A stretch of 64,000 bases of DNA from contig DJPX01000011.1 of NCBI GenBank assembly GCA_002438635.1, positions 1 to 64,000 of the forward strand. The letters are read 5' to 3'. Position numbers and translations under genes: made by a program. Of the stretch, positions 35,101 to 43,733 are shown piece after piece (position 1 is the stretch's first letter; the number at the start of each line of letters is the position of its first letter). This stretch comes from Bacteroidales bacterium UBA6401 (GTDB lineage: Bacteria > Bacteroidota > Bacteroidia > Bacteroidales > UBA932). The notes beneath the pieces were generated by a model. That model did no database searches, had not been told where the DNA came from, and worked only from the letters and a program-made list of their open reading frames with translations.

Positions 35101-36569
35101 TTGGAATAAGGATAGCTGTAAAGAGTTAATTCGCTTATTTCAAGATTATCAATATTTATCGTGGGGTTACCCGGCTGAAGATTTCCACTTCCCTCTATAC
35201 GGGCGGAAGTCCTTCCAAGGTTCTCTCCCAGTCCGGCTTGTGCGAGGTCAAGCTGATTTGCCACTATACTTCCTTTGAATACAGGAACTTTAAGACTATC
35301 CATTAGATCTTTAATACCGGCATCAAGTGATATGGAGCCTATATTGGAACTTAGAAGTACCGAAGCACTCATATCATTAAGGCTTCCGGTTGCCTTTCCT
35401 GTTAGATTAGCCTTTATTTCGGGGATGTTTTTTGATATATGAGAGGTATGTCCGGTTATTCCGGAGATGAATTTTTCAAGTCCCTGGGGAGTAAAATCTA
35501 ACTTGTGCGAATTTATCTCGAAGGCGGATTTTTCTACATTAAAAATATCTGAAGTCGTGGCATTTAGGTGTGCATCCAAATGACTATGTCTATCTTGAAA
35601 ATCGATATCTTCGAATCTACAACTGGCGATAGGCCCATCCAACTTAAGAGAATGAACATCTAATTCCATGGGGCTGTCTTTAAAAATGCCGCAGAAGTAG
35701 CTAATGGATTTCAGTGATAATGGAGCAGCTGTAGCATCACCCTCAAGCTTGACTTTATTGAGAAAATCAGAGAAGTCAAGGGCGTTTTTACAACTCATAG
35801 AGTAGTGCTTGAGATAGACATTGGACCATTTGTCTATAATATGGGTATCGGTTATGTCTGTTACCCCCATCTTAATCGTGCAGTGCCCGGTTACCATACA
35901 GGAATATCCGCACTTTTCTTTTATTTTTACCCAGTCTACATTGAAACTACATCCACCTCCAGTGAAGTTTATATCGTGTCCTTTCGCATCTGCCCACAGT
36001 TCGAGATCCATCCAATTGATGCCGTGACCGGGATAGGTATATCCGCCGGGCTTAATATCCACCATTCTATAGTGGAAATTGTCTATGTCGGCTTTTTTTA
36101 TGCGAAACAAATCGGGCATTGCATTTATGCTCCCATCAGAAGGTGGAATCCTAAATATAGAGGATATATTGTTGTTGAAGCCATTATCGTCATCCGGAAA
36201 AATTACTAGATTGAGCGTAAAGTCCTTAACTCTAACTCTATCGAATACGGGTACATCTTTTTTAGAAAAAAGGCCTTTTAAAGAGAATGTGGCGGATATC
36301 TGTTTGGCTGCCATAACTGTGTCTATTTCGCAGTGCGGATGCCTGTCGATAACAGCCAAATCTTTAATGATAAATGTGGTGAAAGGAGCGAATTTAATGG
36401 AAGAAAAGTGGATATCGGCGTCTATGTTCTTTTCTGCGAATTTTATGGCCTTATCCGTTATTCTGGTCTGAACTCCATGGTTTTGTAGAAGTAAAAGACC
36501 GATAACGAAAAACAGAGCTACAGCCTCTAATATTCGGGTGATGACTATCCTAGTTCTCTTCTTGCGCAT
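32094..36569 (-). CDS. TamB-like translocation and assembly module protein
   Basis: A 1491-residue AsmA-like bridge protein. It has an N-terminal membrane anchor (about residues 12-27), a very long repetitive beta-rich region expected to form a periplasm-spanning groove, and a C-terminal TamB/DUF490 domain (about residues 1130-1430, including SRQFLSLIVLGGFLPG and the SYQQNEVGNDVMDVAVSTQL segment). TamB proteins help move phospholipids to the outer membrane and assemble outer-membrane proteins. The partner TamA-like barrel is not in the window. First gene of a long minus-strand operon and divergent to tsaD, a pairing I recall from other Bacteroidetes. Confidence 0.85.
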   Translation of the reverse strand: MRKKRTRIVITRILEAVALFFVIGLLLLQNHGVQTRITDKAIKFAEKNIDADIHFSSIKFAPFTTFIIKDLAVIDRHPHCEIDTVMAAKQISATFSLKGLFSKKDVPVFDRVRVKDFTLNLVIFPDDDNGFNNNISSIFRIPPSDGSINAMPDLFRIKKADIDNFHYRMVDIKPGGYTYPGHGINWMDLELWADAKGHDINFTGGGCSFNVDWVKIKEKCGYSCMVTGHCTIKMGVTDITDTHIIDKWSNVYLKHYSMSCKNALDFSDFLNKVKLEGDATAAPLSLKSISYFCGIFKDSPMELDVHSLKLDGPIASCRFEDIDFQDRHSHLDAHLNATTSDIFNVEKSAFEINSHKLDFTPQGLEKFISGITGHTSHISKNIPEIKANLTGKATGSLNDMSASVLLSSNIGSISLDAGIKDLMDSLKVPVFKGSIVANQLDLAQAGLGENLGRTSARIEGSGNLQPGNPTINIDNLEISELTLYSYPYSKIHGSGYFTDNTFTGNVKCNDPNLNFIFGGSFSLSPKSQNSIYKFNLILGYADLVAMNIDKRAITSSMSAILNINLRRTNGNVLLGDATISNFTFSDESGKHNIGDILFASVLDKERLRINLRSAFADFSYAGDPSLSTIAEPVLAVAFSQPAPSLFSKKPQWNGRNFDASFYIKDTKQILQFLHQDLYIANGTQGSMTLKNDAEFDAEFTSLGIRYGSSFLKGIEAKGHSNNGLSSFSTNIKELEHNKIMMQNALIAAEIKQDKADISLRFTDLLNKKISANMNLSALFSRNPLGDLHIDANTQDSKLIIDDKDWSFSKSHIVYEPSELQIHDLTLSNDTQYLSIEGGISRLHSEELTLKVHDLDLSIANILLNTNAPLSGLVNGHISLSTPSDSNAGLDINLSCPNLRLGKTQAGALHFNAFLDDEDDLLKFSLTNGIEHNPNAIKAEGTYNSLSDYLNARLSFNSFNPQIIQPALSEICSNLEGSIDGKITATGHLKSITIRSNDLSLNKVEVGLIPTGVNYTLDGKLRYDESGLLIDKVSISDPESGKAELNGKLSALSLHMDRFSVLNKQSGSSEYYGKLALNGDINLTSDTASNMLIDANISNAGSGKVSFSIASGTENSSSLLEFAKPKSANDEEEKLEISQPLPSPQRGKIEAKCRVTINPGLEIAASLDKEGNNALNIAGEGVVTADINSTTKDLVLGGNYNITEGKYHFSTLSSLISKDFNIEDGSSLTFAGNVMDTELNINAKHSLKTSLGPLISDTTSVSTRRLVNCGIKISDKLRSPSLKFSIDIPDLDPSTKNLVDSELNTEDKVSRQFLSLIVLGGFLPGAQSGIVNTNNSSSNFLYNNIASIMSGQLNAVLQKFGIPLDLGLSYQQNEVGNDVMDVAVSTQLFDNMVSVNGSLGNRKFSSTSDENMVGDLDINIKLNKSGHFRLNLFSHSADDYTNYLDNSQRNGIGISYQKEYDNLRSFIRSLFRKKEDKESEFVPNKTLIINNE

Positions 36570-36576
36570 ATCCGCT

Positions 36577-36609
36577 CAAATTTAGCAAAAAAATTCCTAT
36601 TTTTGTCAA
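36577..36609 (-). promoter_or_regulatory. Promoter of the tamB-like operon
   Basis: On the minus strand a TTG (36609-36607), 22 bases, then TAAATTTG (36584-36577), a full -7 match, followed 7 bases later by the start codon at 36569. The tsaD -7 box lies inside the spacer. Confidence 0.5.
36598..36605 (+). promoter_or_regulatory. -7 box of tsaD
   Basis: TATTTTTG matches TAnnTTTG and ends 9 bases before the tsaD ATG at 36615. It lies between the two elements of the divergent tamB promoter, so both promoters cannot be occupied at once. Confidence 0.5.
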
Positions 36610-36614
36610 TTGCT

Positions 36615-37637
36615 ATGGCAGATATTATTCTCGGAATAGAGTCATCATGTGATGATACTTCGGCAGCAGTTATTGCAGACAGAGTTCTTCTGTCGAATGT
36701 AATTGCAAGTCAGGAGGTCCACCGCGCGTATGGTGGAGTGGTGCCTGAATTGGCATCAAGAGCGCACGAACAAAATATAGTCCCGGTGGTTAGCGAGGCA
36801 CTGAAAAGAGCTGGCGTAGAGGCATCGGAGTTGACAGTGATCGCTTTTACCAGGGGCCCGGGGCTTTTGGGCTCTTTACTGGTAGGGACTTCATTCGCGA
36901 AGGCGTTGGCATTGGCCCTTGATATTCCGCTTGTTATGGTTAATCACCTTCAGGGGCATATCTTGGCCGGTTTTGTTCGACAAAAGGATGTTCCTGTTCA
37001 CGAGCCTTCTTTTCCGTACCTGTGCCTTCTCGTATCTGGTGGTAATTCTCAGATTGTCAAGGTGAATTCACCATTGGATTTTGAGATTTTGGGTGCCACC
37101 ATAGATGACGCCGTGGGAGAGGCGTTTGACAAATGTTCGAAGATGATGGGCCTGGGATATCCCGGAGGGCCAATTATAGATCGACTTGCTAAAGAGGGTG
37201 ACCCTTTGCGATTTACTTTTGCCAAGCCACACATTTCCGGCCTAGATTATAGTTTTAGTGGAGTTAAGACTTCTCTATTGTATTTTGTGCGAGACCAGAT
37301 GGCCCTTGACCCTGAATTTATGGAGAAAAATAAGGCGGATATTTGTGCTTCTTTCCAAAAGACATTAATAGATATATTGATGGATAAATTGGTAAAGGCC
37401 GCCAAGCAGACAGGAATAAAGGACATTGCCATAGGAGGAGGTGTTTCTGCTAATAGCGGATTGCGTGCCCGAATGCTCGAGGAAGGAAGTCGACGTGGGT
37501 GGAATGTATTTTTGCCCGAGTTTAAGTTCACTACTGATAATGCTGCCATGATAGCTATCGCGGGGTATTTTCATTATCTAAATGGGGAGAGATGTCCTCT
37601 TGATATCGCTCCTGTTTCCAGAATCGCCGATTTTTAG
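36615..37637 (+). CDS. tsaD: tRNA threonylcarbamoyladenosine transferase TsaD
   Basis: Transfers the threonylcarbamoyl group to A37 of ANN-decoding tRNAs. The ASKHA-fold and metal motifs are present: ILGIESSCDDTSAAV at the start, NHLQGHILAG (about residue 111, the two His ligands), LVSGGNSQIV (about 139) and GGGVSANSGLR (about 280) with an Asp ligand in TTDNAAMIA (about 308). The ATG at 36615 is preferred over an in-frame TTG at 36603, which lies inside the -7 box. The FAD oxidoreductase gene starts 4 bases downstream. Confidence 0.95.
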   Translation: MADIILGIESSCDDTSAAVIADRVLLSNVIASQEVHRAYGGVVPELASRAHEQNIVPVVSEALKRAGVEASELTVIAFTRGPGLLGSLLVGTSFAKALALALDIPLVMVNHLQGHILAGFVRQKDVPVHEPSFPYLCLLVSGGNSQIVKVNSPLDFEILGATIDDAVGEAFDKCSKMMGLGYPGGPIIDRLAKEGDPLRFTFAKPHISGLDYSFSGVKTSLLYFVRDQMALDPEFMEKNKADICASFQKTLIDILMDKLVKAAKQTGIKDIAIGGGVSANSGLRARMLEEGSRRGWNVFLPEFKFTTDNAAMIAIAGYFHYLNGERCPLDIAPVSRIADF

Positions 37638-37641
37638 TCGT

Positions 37642-39183
37642 ATGAGAATCTACGAATTCTCCACCCCACTCTCGCAGCGTCTCTCCCTTAAAGAGGTAGA
37701 ATCTTTTCTTCGCGCAAAATTTTCAGACGATACTCTTAATGTCATAGTTAAAAGGAGTATTGATGCTAGGAAAGAGGTAATGTATCGTTATCGTTGCGAG
37801 TTATATACAGGCGCTGAAGATTTCACTCCTTATACACTTCCTCCATATAATGATGTCCATAATGCTGAGTCGGTAATAGTGGTAGGGGCGGGTCCGGCTG
37901 GTTTATTTGCAGCATTAAGGCTGTTGATGATGGGTCTTAAACCGATTATCCTTGAAAGGGGTAAGGATGTACATTCTCGTAAAAGGGATGTAGCGCTTTT
38001 ATCTAGAGAAGGAGTTTTGGACCCGGATTCGAATTATTGTTATGGCGAAGGAGGTGCCGGGACTTTTTCTGATGGAAAACTTTATACTCGTTCTTCGAAA
38101 AGGGGTGATAATAGGGAAGTTTTATATCAGTTCGTGAGCTTTGGAGCCTCTGAAGATATATTGATCGATGCTCATCCGCATATCGGATCGGATAGATTAC
38201 CTTCAATTATAGAAAATATAAGGGAGTGTATAATCGCGCATGGAGGAGAGTATCACTTTAATAGTAAGGTGGTTTCCATTTCTTTAGATGGAGGATTTCG
38301 TATAGTTCGTTGTGCTGATGGAAGTGAATTCCATTCAAGAGCAGTGGTCCTTGCAAGTGGTCATTCAGGTAAGGATATTTATCAGATGCTTTCTGCTTGT
38401 GGTGGTGCACTTCAAGCAAAGGGATTTGCCCTTGGGGTGAGAGTTGAGCACCCGCAAGAACTTATAAACAGAGCACAATACCACACTAAGTGGAAAAAAG
38501 GCTATCCTAGCGCGGAGTATTCCTTTGTTCAGCAAATAGATGGACGTGGCGTCTTTTCTTTTTGCATGTGCCCCGGAGGGGTTTTGGTGCCTTCTTCTAC
38601 AGAGTCCGGGACGGTAGTTTTGAATGGAATGTCGAATTCTTTTAGGAACTCTCTTTGGGCCAATTCCGGAGTGGTGGTTCAAGTTGAGCCTGAGGATGTT
38701 CCTGGAGATTCTGCATTTAGACTGCTAGATTTTCAAATGGAAGTGGAGCGGAGTATGTATGTGTGTGCCAGGAGTTTGACTGGGTCCAATGCAAATCCGT
38801 TCACTGCTCCGGCGCAGCGAATGGTCGATTTCTGTCGGGGACATTTATCGGAGAGTTTACCACGCACATCTTATTCGCCAGGCGTAGTAAGTGCACCTCT
38901 GCATCTTGCCCTTCCTTCTATGGTGGCCAAAAGACTTCAAAAGGCTTTTCCTAAAGTCAGGATCGGGGGATATTATACTAATGAAGCCTTGCTTTTAGGG
39001 GTGGAGAGCCGTACTTCTTCCCCCATACGCCTGCCACGTGATCCTCAGACACTGGAATATGTATCTATGAAAGGAATTTTCCCATGTGGCGAGGGCGCAG
39101 GATATGCCGGTGGTATAGTATCGTCTGCAGTGGATGGCATTCGCGCTGCCATTTCTGTGGCCACCCTTTTAGGGAAAAATTAA
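37642..39183 (+). CDS. FAD-dependent oxidoreductase (COG2509-like)
   Basis: An uncharacterised flavoprotein widespread in bacteria. The dinucleotide-binding motif VIVVGAGPAGLFAALRL lies near residue 78, with ILERGKDVHSRKRDV after it and the conserved YGEGGAGTFSDGKLYTRS near 132. The C-terminal GEGAGYAGGIVSSAVDGIRA (about residue 485) closes the FAD site. The N-terminal 70 residues form a small alpha/beta domain typical of this group. ATG at 37642 is preferred over an in-frame ATG inside tsaD. Its substrate is unknown. The stop codon overlaps that of the convergent GH125 gene. Confidence 0.87.
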   Translation: MRIYEFSTPLSQRLSLKEVESFLRAKFSDDTLNVIVKRSIDARKEVMYRYRCELYTGAEDFTPYTLPPYNDVHNAESVIVVGAGPAGLFAALRLLMMGLKPIILERGKDVHSRKRDVALLSREGVLDPDSNYCYGEGGAGTFSDGKLYTRSSKRGDNREVLYQFVSFGASEDILIDAHPHIGSDRLPSIIENIRECIIAHGGEYHFNSKVVSISLDGGFRIVRCADGSEFHSRAVVLASGHSGKDIYQMLSACGGALQAKGFALGVRVEHPQELINRAQYHTKWKKGYPSAEYSFVQQIDGRGVFSFCMCPGGVLVPSSTESGTVVLNGMSNSFRNSLWANSGVVVQVEPEDVPGDSAFRLLDFQMEVERSMYVCARSLTGSNANPFTAPAQRMVDFCRGHLSESLPRTSYSPGVVSAPLHLALPSMVAKRLQKAFPKVRIGGYYTNEALLLGVESRTSSPIRLPRDPQTLEYVSMKGIFPCGEGAGYAGGIVSSAVDGIRAAISVATLLGKN

Positions 39184-41441
39184 TGTTGAAGTGCTTTTAA
39201 GGTTACTAAGTACTTTTCGAAGAAGTTCCAGACATTAAGACAGGTGTCTATATAGCGGTCTGACCAACTATGATCCCCACCTTCTACTTCATAGAGAAGT
39301 ACCTCGCAGTTAGGTCCATCTTTGAAAGCCGGCTTGCCTTCCGAATAGGTGTGGAGGATAACTCGTTTACGCTCAGAAGGAAGTACCTCACGGGTGTAGC
39401 GTTTGCAACCATCAGCACAGACTATGCGGCTTATAGCCGTAGGAACCGCCATGTAGGCTCCCCAGCCACCTTCTCCTGTAGAATCACCATCCCATAGAGA
39501 TATCTGGTCGGCTGTTCCGTGTACTTCCATAAATGGGATAGGGTGTGGATAGGTACCTTTCATTACATCTAATGTCAATCCGGCGATAGAGGCTATGGCA
39601 GAAAAAGTGCGAGGACTTTCCGATGCCATCTTATAGCACATCTCTCCACCATTGGACATCCCGGTAAGAAATACATTTTCATCACTAAGAGAGAACTCTT
39701 TACATAGATATTTCACTAAGTGTTTAAGGTACTTTACATCATCGATTTTATATTCTGACTGGAAAGGATATCCGACATTCCAGCTACGATGCCCTGTAGG
39801 ATCTTCAGCTCCTTGTGGATAGCATACCGCAAATCCCTTTTCTTTAGCCAGTTCGATAAAGCGCAGTCCATCATCAAGTGCTCTGCCGCCATATCCGTGG
39901 AGTACGAGTACAAGGGGAAGTGTCTGTTCTTCATATCCTTCAGGACGATAAATGTAGGCTAACCTCTCTATGCCCTGGTCTTTCAATATAACTTTAGAGC
40001 ATAACTCTTCAGGTGATGTGGGAGTCGATGCGAGCACCTCATTTCCACATAGGATATCGGTGTAGCCCCTTTCTATAAGGTTTAGTATCAATTCTCCGAA
40101 TAGGGTGTTTTGCCAAGCGAACCATTCGCGGGTAAAATTCGTCGGATCATCTTTGTGAAAAGATTCGTGCATAAAACCTGTCCCCGCATCGGTAGATAAG
40201 AGCATATCGATGCAGCTTTTTATTTCTTGAGGGTTGCTAGTCGTAAAAGCACGCATCATAATGCTCATAGGCCAGATCATATCATATCCGATGTGCGGCC
40301 CACCGATTCCTTCTCCTGCGCTTCCTTTAAAGAAATATGGATTATATTCGCTTAACACAAAGCGTCTTGTGTTTTGATATATAGGGTCATTAACATCGAT
40401 ATCTCCTAGATAAGGCATAGCTAAAAGGCTCGGAACATTGGCATCGTCCATAAGGAACTTATTTCCGAATCCATCCACTTCGAAAGCATAGATTTCCCCA
40501 AATTCCGGATGGAAGGCTATTGCGTTTTCTTTAATGGCCTTTTCTACTTCGTCTGCCAGATCCAGGCATTCTGTTGCCAGATCCTTGCGCGAATTTACCA
40601 CCTCAAGAATCTCTGCTGCCTTTCTTAAAGATGTTACAGCGAAAAAGTTAGATGGTATGAGGAATTCAAAGGTGGTAGCATCATCTGATGGTCGGAAAGC
40701 CGATGCTATTAGTCCACAAGGCTTTACCGGCTGTCCTTTTCCTGAGCAGCATTTCGTGTCGAATTCTCTATCGGTTACCCTGGTAAATGTATATGAGCCG
40801 TGTCCTTCTTTGCGCTGTTGCTCTTTTAAGGTGGCGAGGATCTTAGTTATACCCTCTATCCATTTGTCTGCAAAAACGGAAGTGTCACCGGTAACTTTCC
40901 AATATTCGTAGGCAAGTCTTATAGGATAGCATTGCGAGTCGATTTCCCATTTGCGCTCGTGATCGTTTGGGTTCATATCCGTATTATCCGACATCCAATG
41001 TCCGCCTGTTGGCCCGTCATTGAAAGCATTGGCATAAGGGTCTATGCAAATAGAGTAGAATTGACGGTTGATGACTCCTGCTATCATTTCGCGCAGATGC
41101 TCATCCTTTGCACAAAGTCTAACGTATGGCCACACTTGAGCCCCGGAGTCTCGAAGCCACATAGCGTGGATATCTCCTGTATAGACAAAGGTGTCGGGCT
41201 GCCCATTCTCGTCATAGCGGAAGTGAACGGTAGTGTCCAAAGTGTTCGGGAAACAGTTTGCGAACATCCATGCCAATTTCGGATTCTCGCTGAGTAGCGA
41301 ACAAACATCCACTATGGTCTGTTCTACCGCTTGGGAGGTGAATAGACGATCTTGTGGAGCAGGCCGTTTACTTTCGTAACCTGATGTAGCGCTTGCCGCC
41401 GAGCAGAGTAAAACTAGTGCAAAAGAGAGAATTGATTTCAT
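39180..41441 (-). CDS. GH125 exo-alpha-1,6-mannosidase fused to a serine esterase
   Basis: A two-domain periplasmic enzyme with signal peptide (cleavage after CSAASA). Residues about 30-475 are GH125: YTGDIHAMWLRDSGAQVWPY (about residue 87), GGHWMSDNTDMNPNDHERKW (about 147) and HESFHKDDPTNFTREWFAWQ (about 430). Residues about 488-750 are an alpha/beta-hydrolase esterase like polyhydroxybutyrate depolymerase or CE1 enzymes: oxyanion loop LVLHGYGG, nucleophile elbow GMSNGG with Ser596, an Asp in VHGTAD and a His in GGDHSW. GH125 usually stands alone, so the fusion is unusual. The esterase may remove acyl groups that block mannose cleavage; that is inference. Last gene of the PUL. Confidence 0.88.
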   Translation of the reverse strand: MKSILSFALVLLCSAASATSGYESKRPAPQDRLFTSQAVEQTIVDVCSLLSENPKLAWMFANCFPNTLDTTVHFRYDENGQPDTFVYTGDIHAMWLRDSGAQVWPYVRLCAKDEHLREMIAGVINRQFYSICIDPYANAFNDGPTGGHWMSDNTDMNPNDHERKWEIDSQCYPIRLAYEYWKVTGDTSVFADKWIEGITKILATLKEQQRKEGHGSYTFTRVTDREFDTKCCSGKGQPVKPCGLIASAFRPSDDATTFEFLIPSNFFAVTSLRKAAEILEVVNSRKDLATECLDLADEVEKAIKENAIAFHPEFGEIYAFEVDGFGNKFLMDDANVPSLLAMPYLGDIDVNDPIYQNTRRFVLSEYNPYFFKGSAGEGIGGPHIGYDMIWPMSIMMRAFTTSNPQEIKSCIDMLLSTDAGTGFMHESFHKDDPTNFTREWFAWQNTLFGELILNLIERGYTDILCGNEVLASTPTSPEELCSKVILKDQGIERLAYIYRPEGYEEQTLPLVLVLHGYGGRALDDGLRFIELAKEKGFAVCYPQGAEDPTGHRSWNVGYPFQSEYKIDDVKYLKHLVKYLCKEFSLSDENVFLTGMSNGGEMCYKMASESPRTFSAIASIAGLTLDVMKGTYPHPIPFMEVHGTADQISLWDGDSTGEGGWGAYMAVPTAISRIVCADGCKRYTREVLPSERKRVILHTYSEGKPAFKDGPNCEVLLYEVEGGDHSWSDRYIDTCLNVWNFFEKYLVTLKALQH

Positions 41442-41446
41442 AATTA

Positions 41447-43720
41447 TTAGTTATTATTTGAGAGAGAATATGGTCTATCTGTAAGAGATATTCCTCTGTC
41501 GTAATTAGGCTTGTCTGACATTTCGAAATTTATAACCGGTCCATCAAGAAGGTCGAAGTGCTCGAAATATACAGGTGAATAGGCTTTACCATTCATTTTG
41601 ATGCCTTGTACATAGAAGTGTGTATCATCATTTTCCGGGGCATTTATGGAAATAGTGTTCCCATTTGAAAGATGAATGTGTGCCTGCTTGAAAAGAGGCG
41701 TGCCTATGGCGTATTGAGTGGTACCGGGACATACTGGATAGAAACCAAGGGCGGAGAATACGTACCAAGCGGAGGTCTGTCCATTGTCTTCGTCTCCACA
41801 GTATCCGTCAGGGTTAGGAGTGTAGAATTTTTCCATCACTTCGCGGATTCGCATTTGACCTTTCCAAGGCTGACCACCCCAATCGTATAGGTAAAGCATA
41901 TGCTGTATAGGCTGGTTCCCGTGGGCATAATTTCCCATGTTCATTATCTGCATCTCCCTTATTTCGTGGATAGTGAATCCGTAATAACTGTCATCGAAAA
42001 TAGGAGGCATCTCGAAGATTTCATCCATTGTCTTTAGAAAGCCTTCGTCGCCACCCATAAGAGCGGAAAGCCCGGCCGGGTCGTGGAAGACGGACCACGT
42101 GTATTGGAGTGCATTTCCTTCAGTGAAATCACCGCCCCATTTGTATGGATTGAGAGGAAGAGAAAAATCTCCATTGGCTTTTCGTCCGCACATAAGTCCG
42201 GCATCTTTCAAGAAAAGCTTAGTATAGTTCATCGCGCGGCTTTTGAAAACTTTAATTTCGCTATTGCGTTTTCCCAATGCTTGACCCAATCGGTAAATGC
42301 ACCAGTCATCGTAGGCATATTCTAATGTGCGAGCTGCACTTTCGTTGATGCCAATATCGCAAGGCACATAGCCGAGTTTATTGTATTCCTTCCATCCTAG
42401 CCTTCCGGTAGATTCCACTTCTGGGTGTACGGCTTTTGTGCCGTGGCATACTGCCTCCCATAGGGTCTGGATATCATAGCCTCTAATGCCTTTTATCCAA
42501 GCATCGGCTACCACTGAAGCAGAGTTGTTGCCTACCATACAGCCTCTATGTCCCGGACTTGCCCATTCAGGAAGAAAACCGCTTTCTAGATAAGCGTTTA
42601 CTAGTCCTTCTTGCATTTTGGCGCTCATTTCTGGGTAAACGAGGTTAAGTAGAGGAAATAATGAACGGAATGTATCCCAAAATCCAGTATCGGTAAACAT
42701 ATATCCATCTCTTAACTCTCCGTTATATGGGCTATAGTGGCGAACCTTTCCATTTTCATCGATTTCACTGAGATTACGTGGAAACAGAACTGAGCGATAA
42801 AGGCAAGAATAGAAGGTTCTTAAGTGGTCGATATCGTTATCTTTGACTTCTATGCGTCCTAAGATTCTATTCCATTCATCTTTGCTTTCTTTACATAATC
42901 TGTCAAAGTCACCATCTCCAAGTTCTTTTAAATTTAATTCCGCTTGTTCAAGGCTTATGAATGATGAAGCCACTTTTAAAGAAACTTTTTGCCCTTTGGC
43001 GGTTTTGAACCCCACGAGAGCCCCACTATGCGATGAATTCGATTCAAGTCTATCGCTAATGTGCTCTCCATCAGAGATGGTACGTATATACTCGAAAGGT
43101 GTGTCGCAGTCTATTACGAACCAATTCTTGAAATTTTGCGGCACACCACCGGAATTCTTGGTGGTATAGCCTATTATGCGATTTTTCTCAGGAAGTACCT
43201 TAATGTAGGATCCATTGTCGAATGCATCTACAACTAGATAGGATATGTCCTTCTGCGGATATGTCAGTCTAAATGCAGCAGCGCGACTTGTCGTGGTCAT
43301 TTCGGCGACCACATCGTGATCTGCTAAATATACTGTATAATAATATGGTGTAGCCTTTTCCGTTTTGTGGGAGAACCAACTGGCTCTTTGTTCTTGGTCG
43401 AAAACAGCACCGGTGGTAACAGGCATAATGGCGAATTGGCCGTAGTCATTAATCCATGGACTAGGCTGATGCGTTTGTTTGAATCCACGTATTTTGTCTG
43501 CATCGTAGGTGTATGTCCATCCATCGCCCATAACTCCGGTCATAGGGGTCCAGAAGTTCATTCCCCAAGGACGTGCAGTGGCAGGATAAGTGTTTCCTGT
43601 GGAAAGAGAGTGCTTGGACATAGTTCCTACTAGTGTGCTTACATACTCCACAGGGCTTTTGTCCGTGGCCAATGCAGATGTTGTCAATAGCAAAAGAGTA
43701 AGAATGGTAAATTTTTTCAT
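41447..43720 (-). CDS. GH92 alpha-mannosidase
   Basis: A calcium-dependent exo-alpha-mannosidase, most often acting on alpha-1,2 or alpha-1,3 bonds. Signal peptide (about residues 1-19) predicts a periplasmic enzyme. The family starts with VEYVSTLVGTMSKHSLSTGN and PWGMNFWTPM; GNNSASVVADAWIKG is near residue 397; the C-terminal CGDEDNGQTSAWYVFSALGF (about 655) carries the catalytic Asp pair and calcium region. The 757-residue length is typical. It lies between DUF3823 and the GH125-esterase, with 5- and 13-base gaps. The bond specificity cannot be told from the sequence. Confidence 0.93.
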   Translation of the reverse strand: MKKFTILTLLLLTTSALATDKSPVEYVSTLVGTMSKHSLSTGNTYPATARPWGMNFWTPMTGVMGDGWTYTYDADKIRGFKQTHQPSPWINDYGQFAIMPVTTGAVFDQEQRASWFSHKTEKATPYYYTVYLADHDVVAEMTTTSRAAAFRLTYPQKDISYLVVDAFDNGSYIKVLPEKNRIIGYTTKNSGGVPQNFKNWFVIDCDTPFEYIRTISDGEHISDRLESNSSHSGALVGFKTAKGQKVSLKVASSFISLEQAELNLKELGDGDFDRLCKESKDEWNRILGRIEVKDNDIDHLRTFYSCLYRSVLFPRNLSEIDENGKVRHYSPYNGELRDGYMFTDTGFWDTFRSLFPLLNLVYPEMSAKMQEGLVNAYLESGFLPEWASPGHRGCMVGNNSASVVADAWIKGIRGYDIQTLWEAVCHGTKAVHPEVESTGRLGWKEYNKLGYVPCDIGINESAARTLEYAYDDWCIYRLGQALGKRNSEIKVFKSRAMNYTKLFLKDAGLMCGRKANGDFSLPLNPYKWGGDFTEGNALQYTWSVFHDPAGLSALMGGDEGFLKTMDEIFEMPPIFDDSYYGFTIHEIREMQIMNMGNYAHGNQPIQHMLYLYDWGGQPWKGQMRIREVMEKFYTPNPDGYCGDEDNGQTSAWYVFSALGFYPVCPGTTQYAIGTPLFKQAHIHLSNGNTISINAPENDDTHFYVQGIKMNGKAYSPVYFEHFDLLDGPVINFEMSDKPNYDRGISLTDRPYSLSNNN

Positions 43721-43733
43721 TATAGTATGTTAA

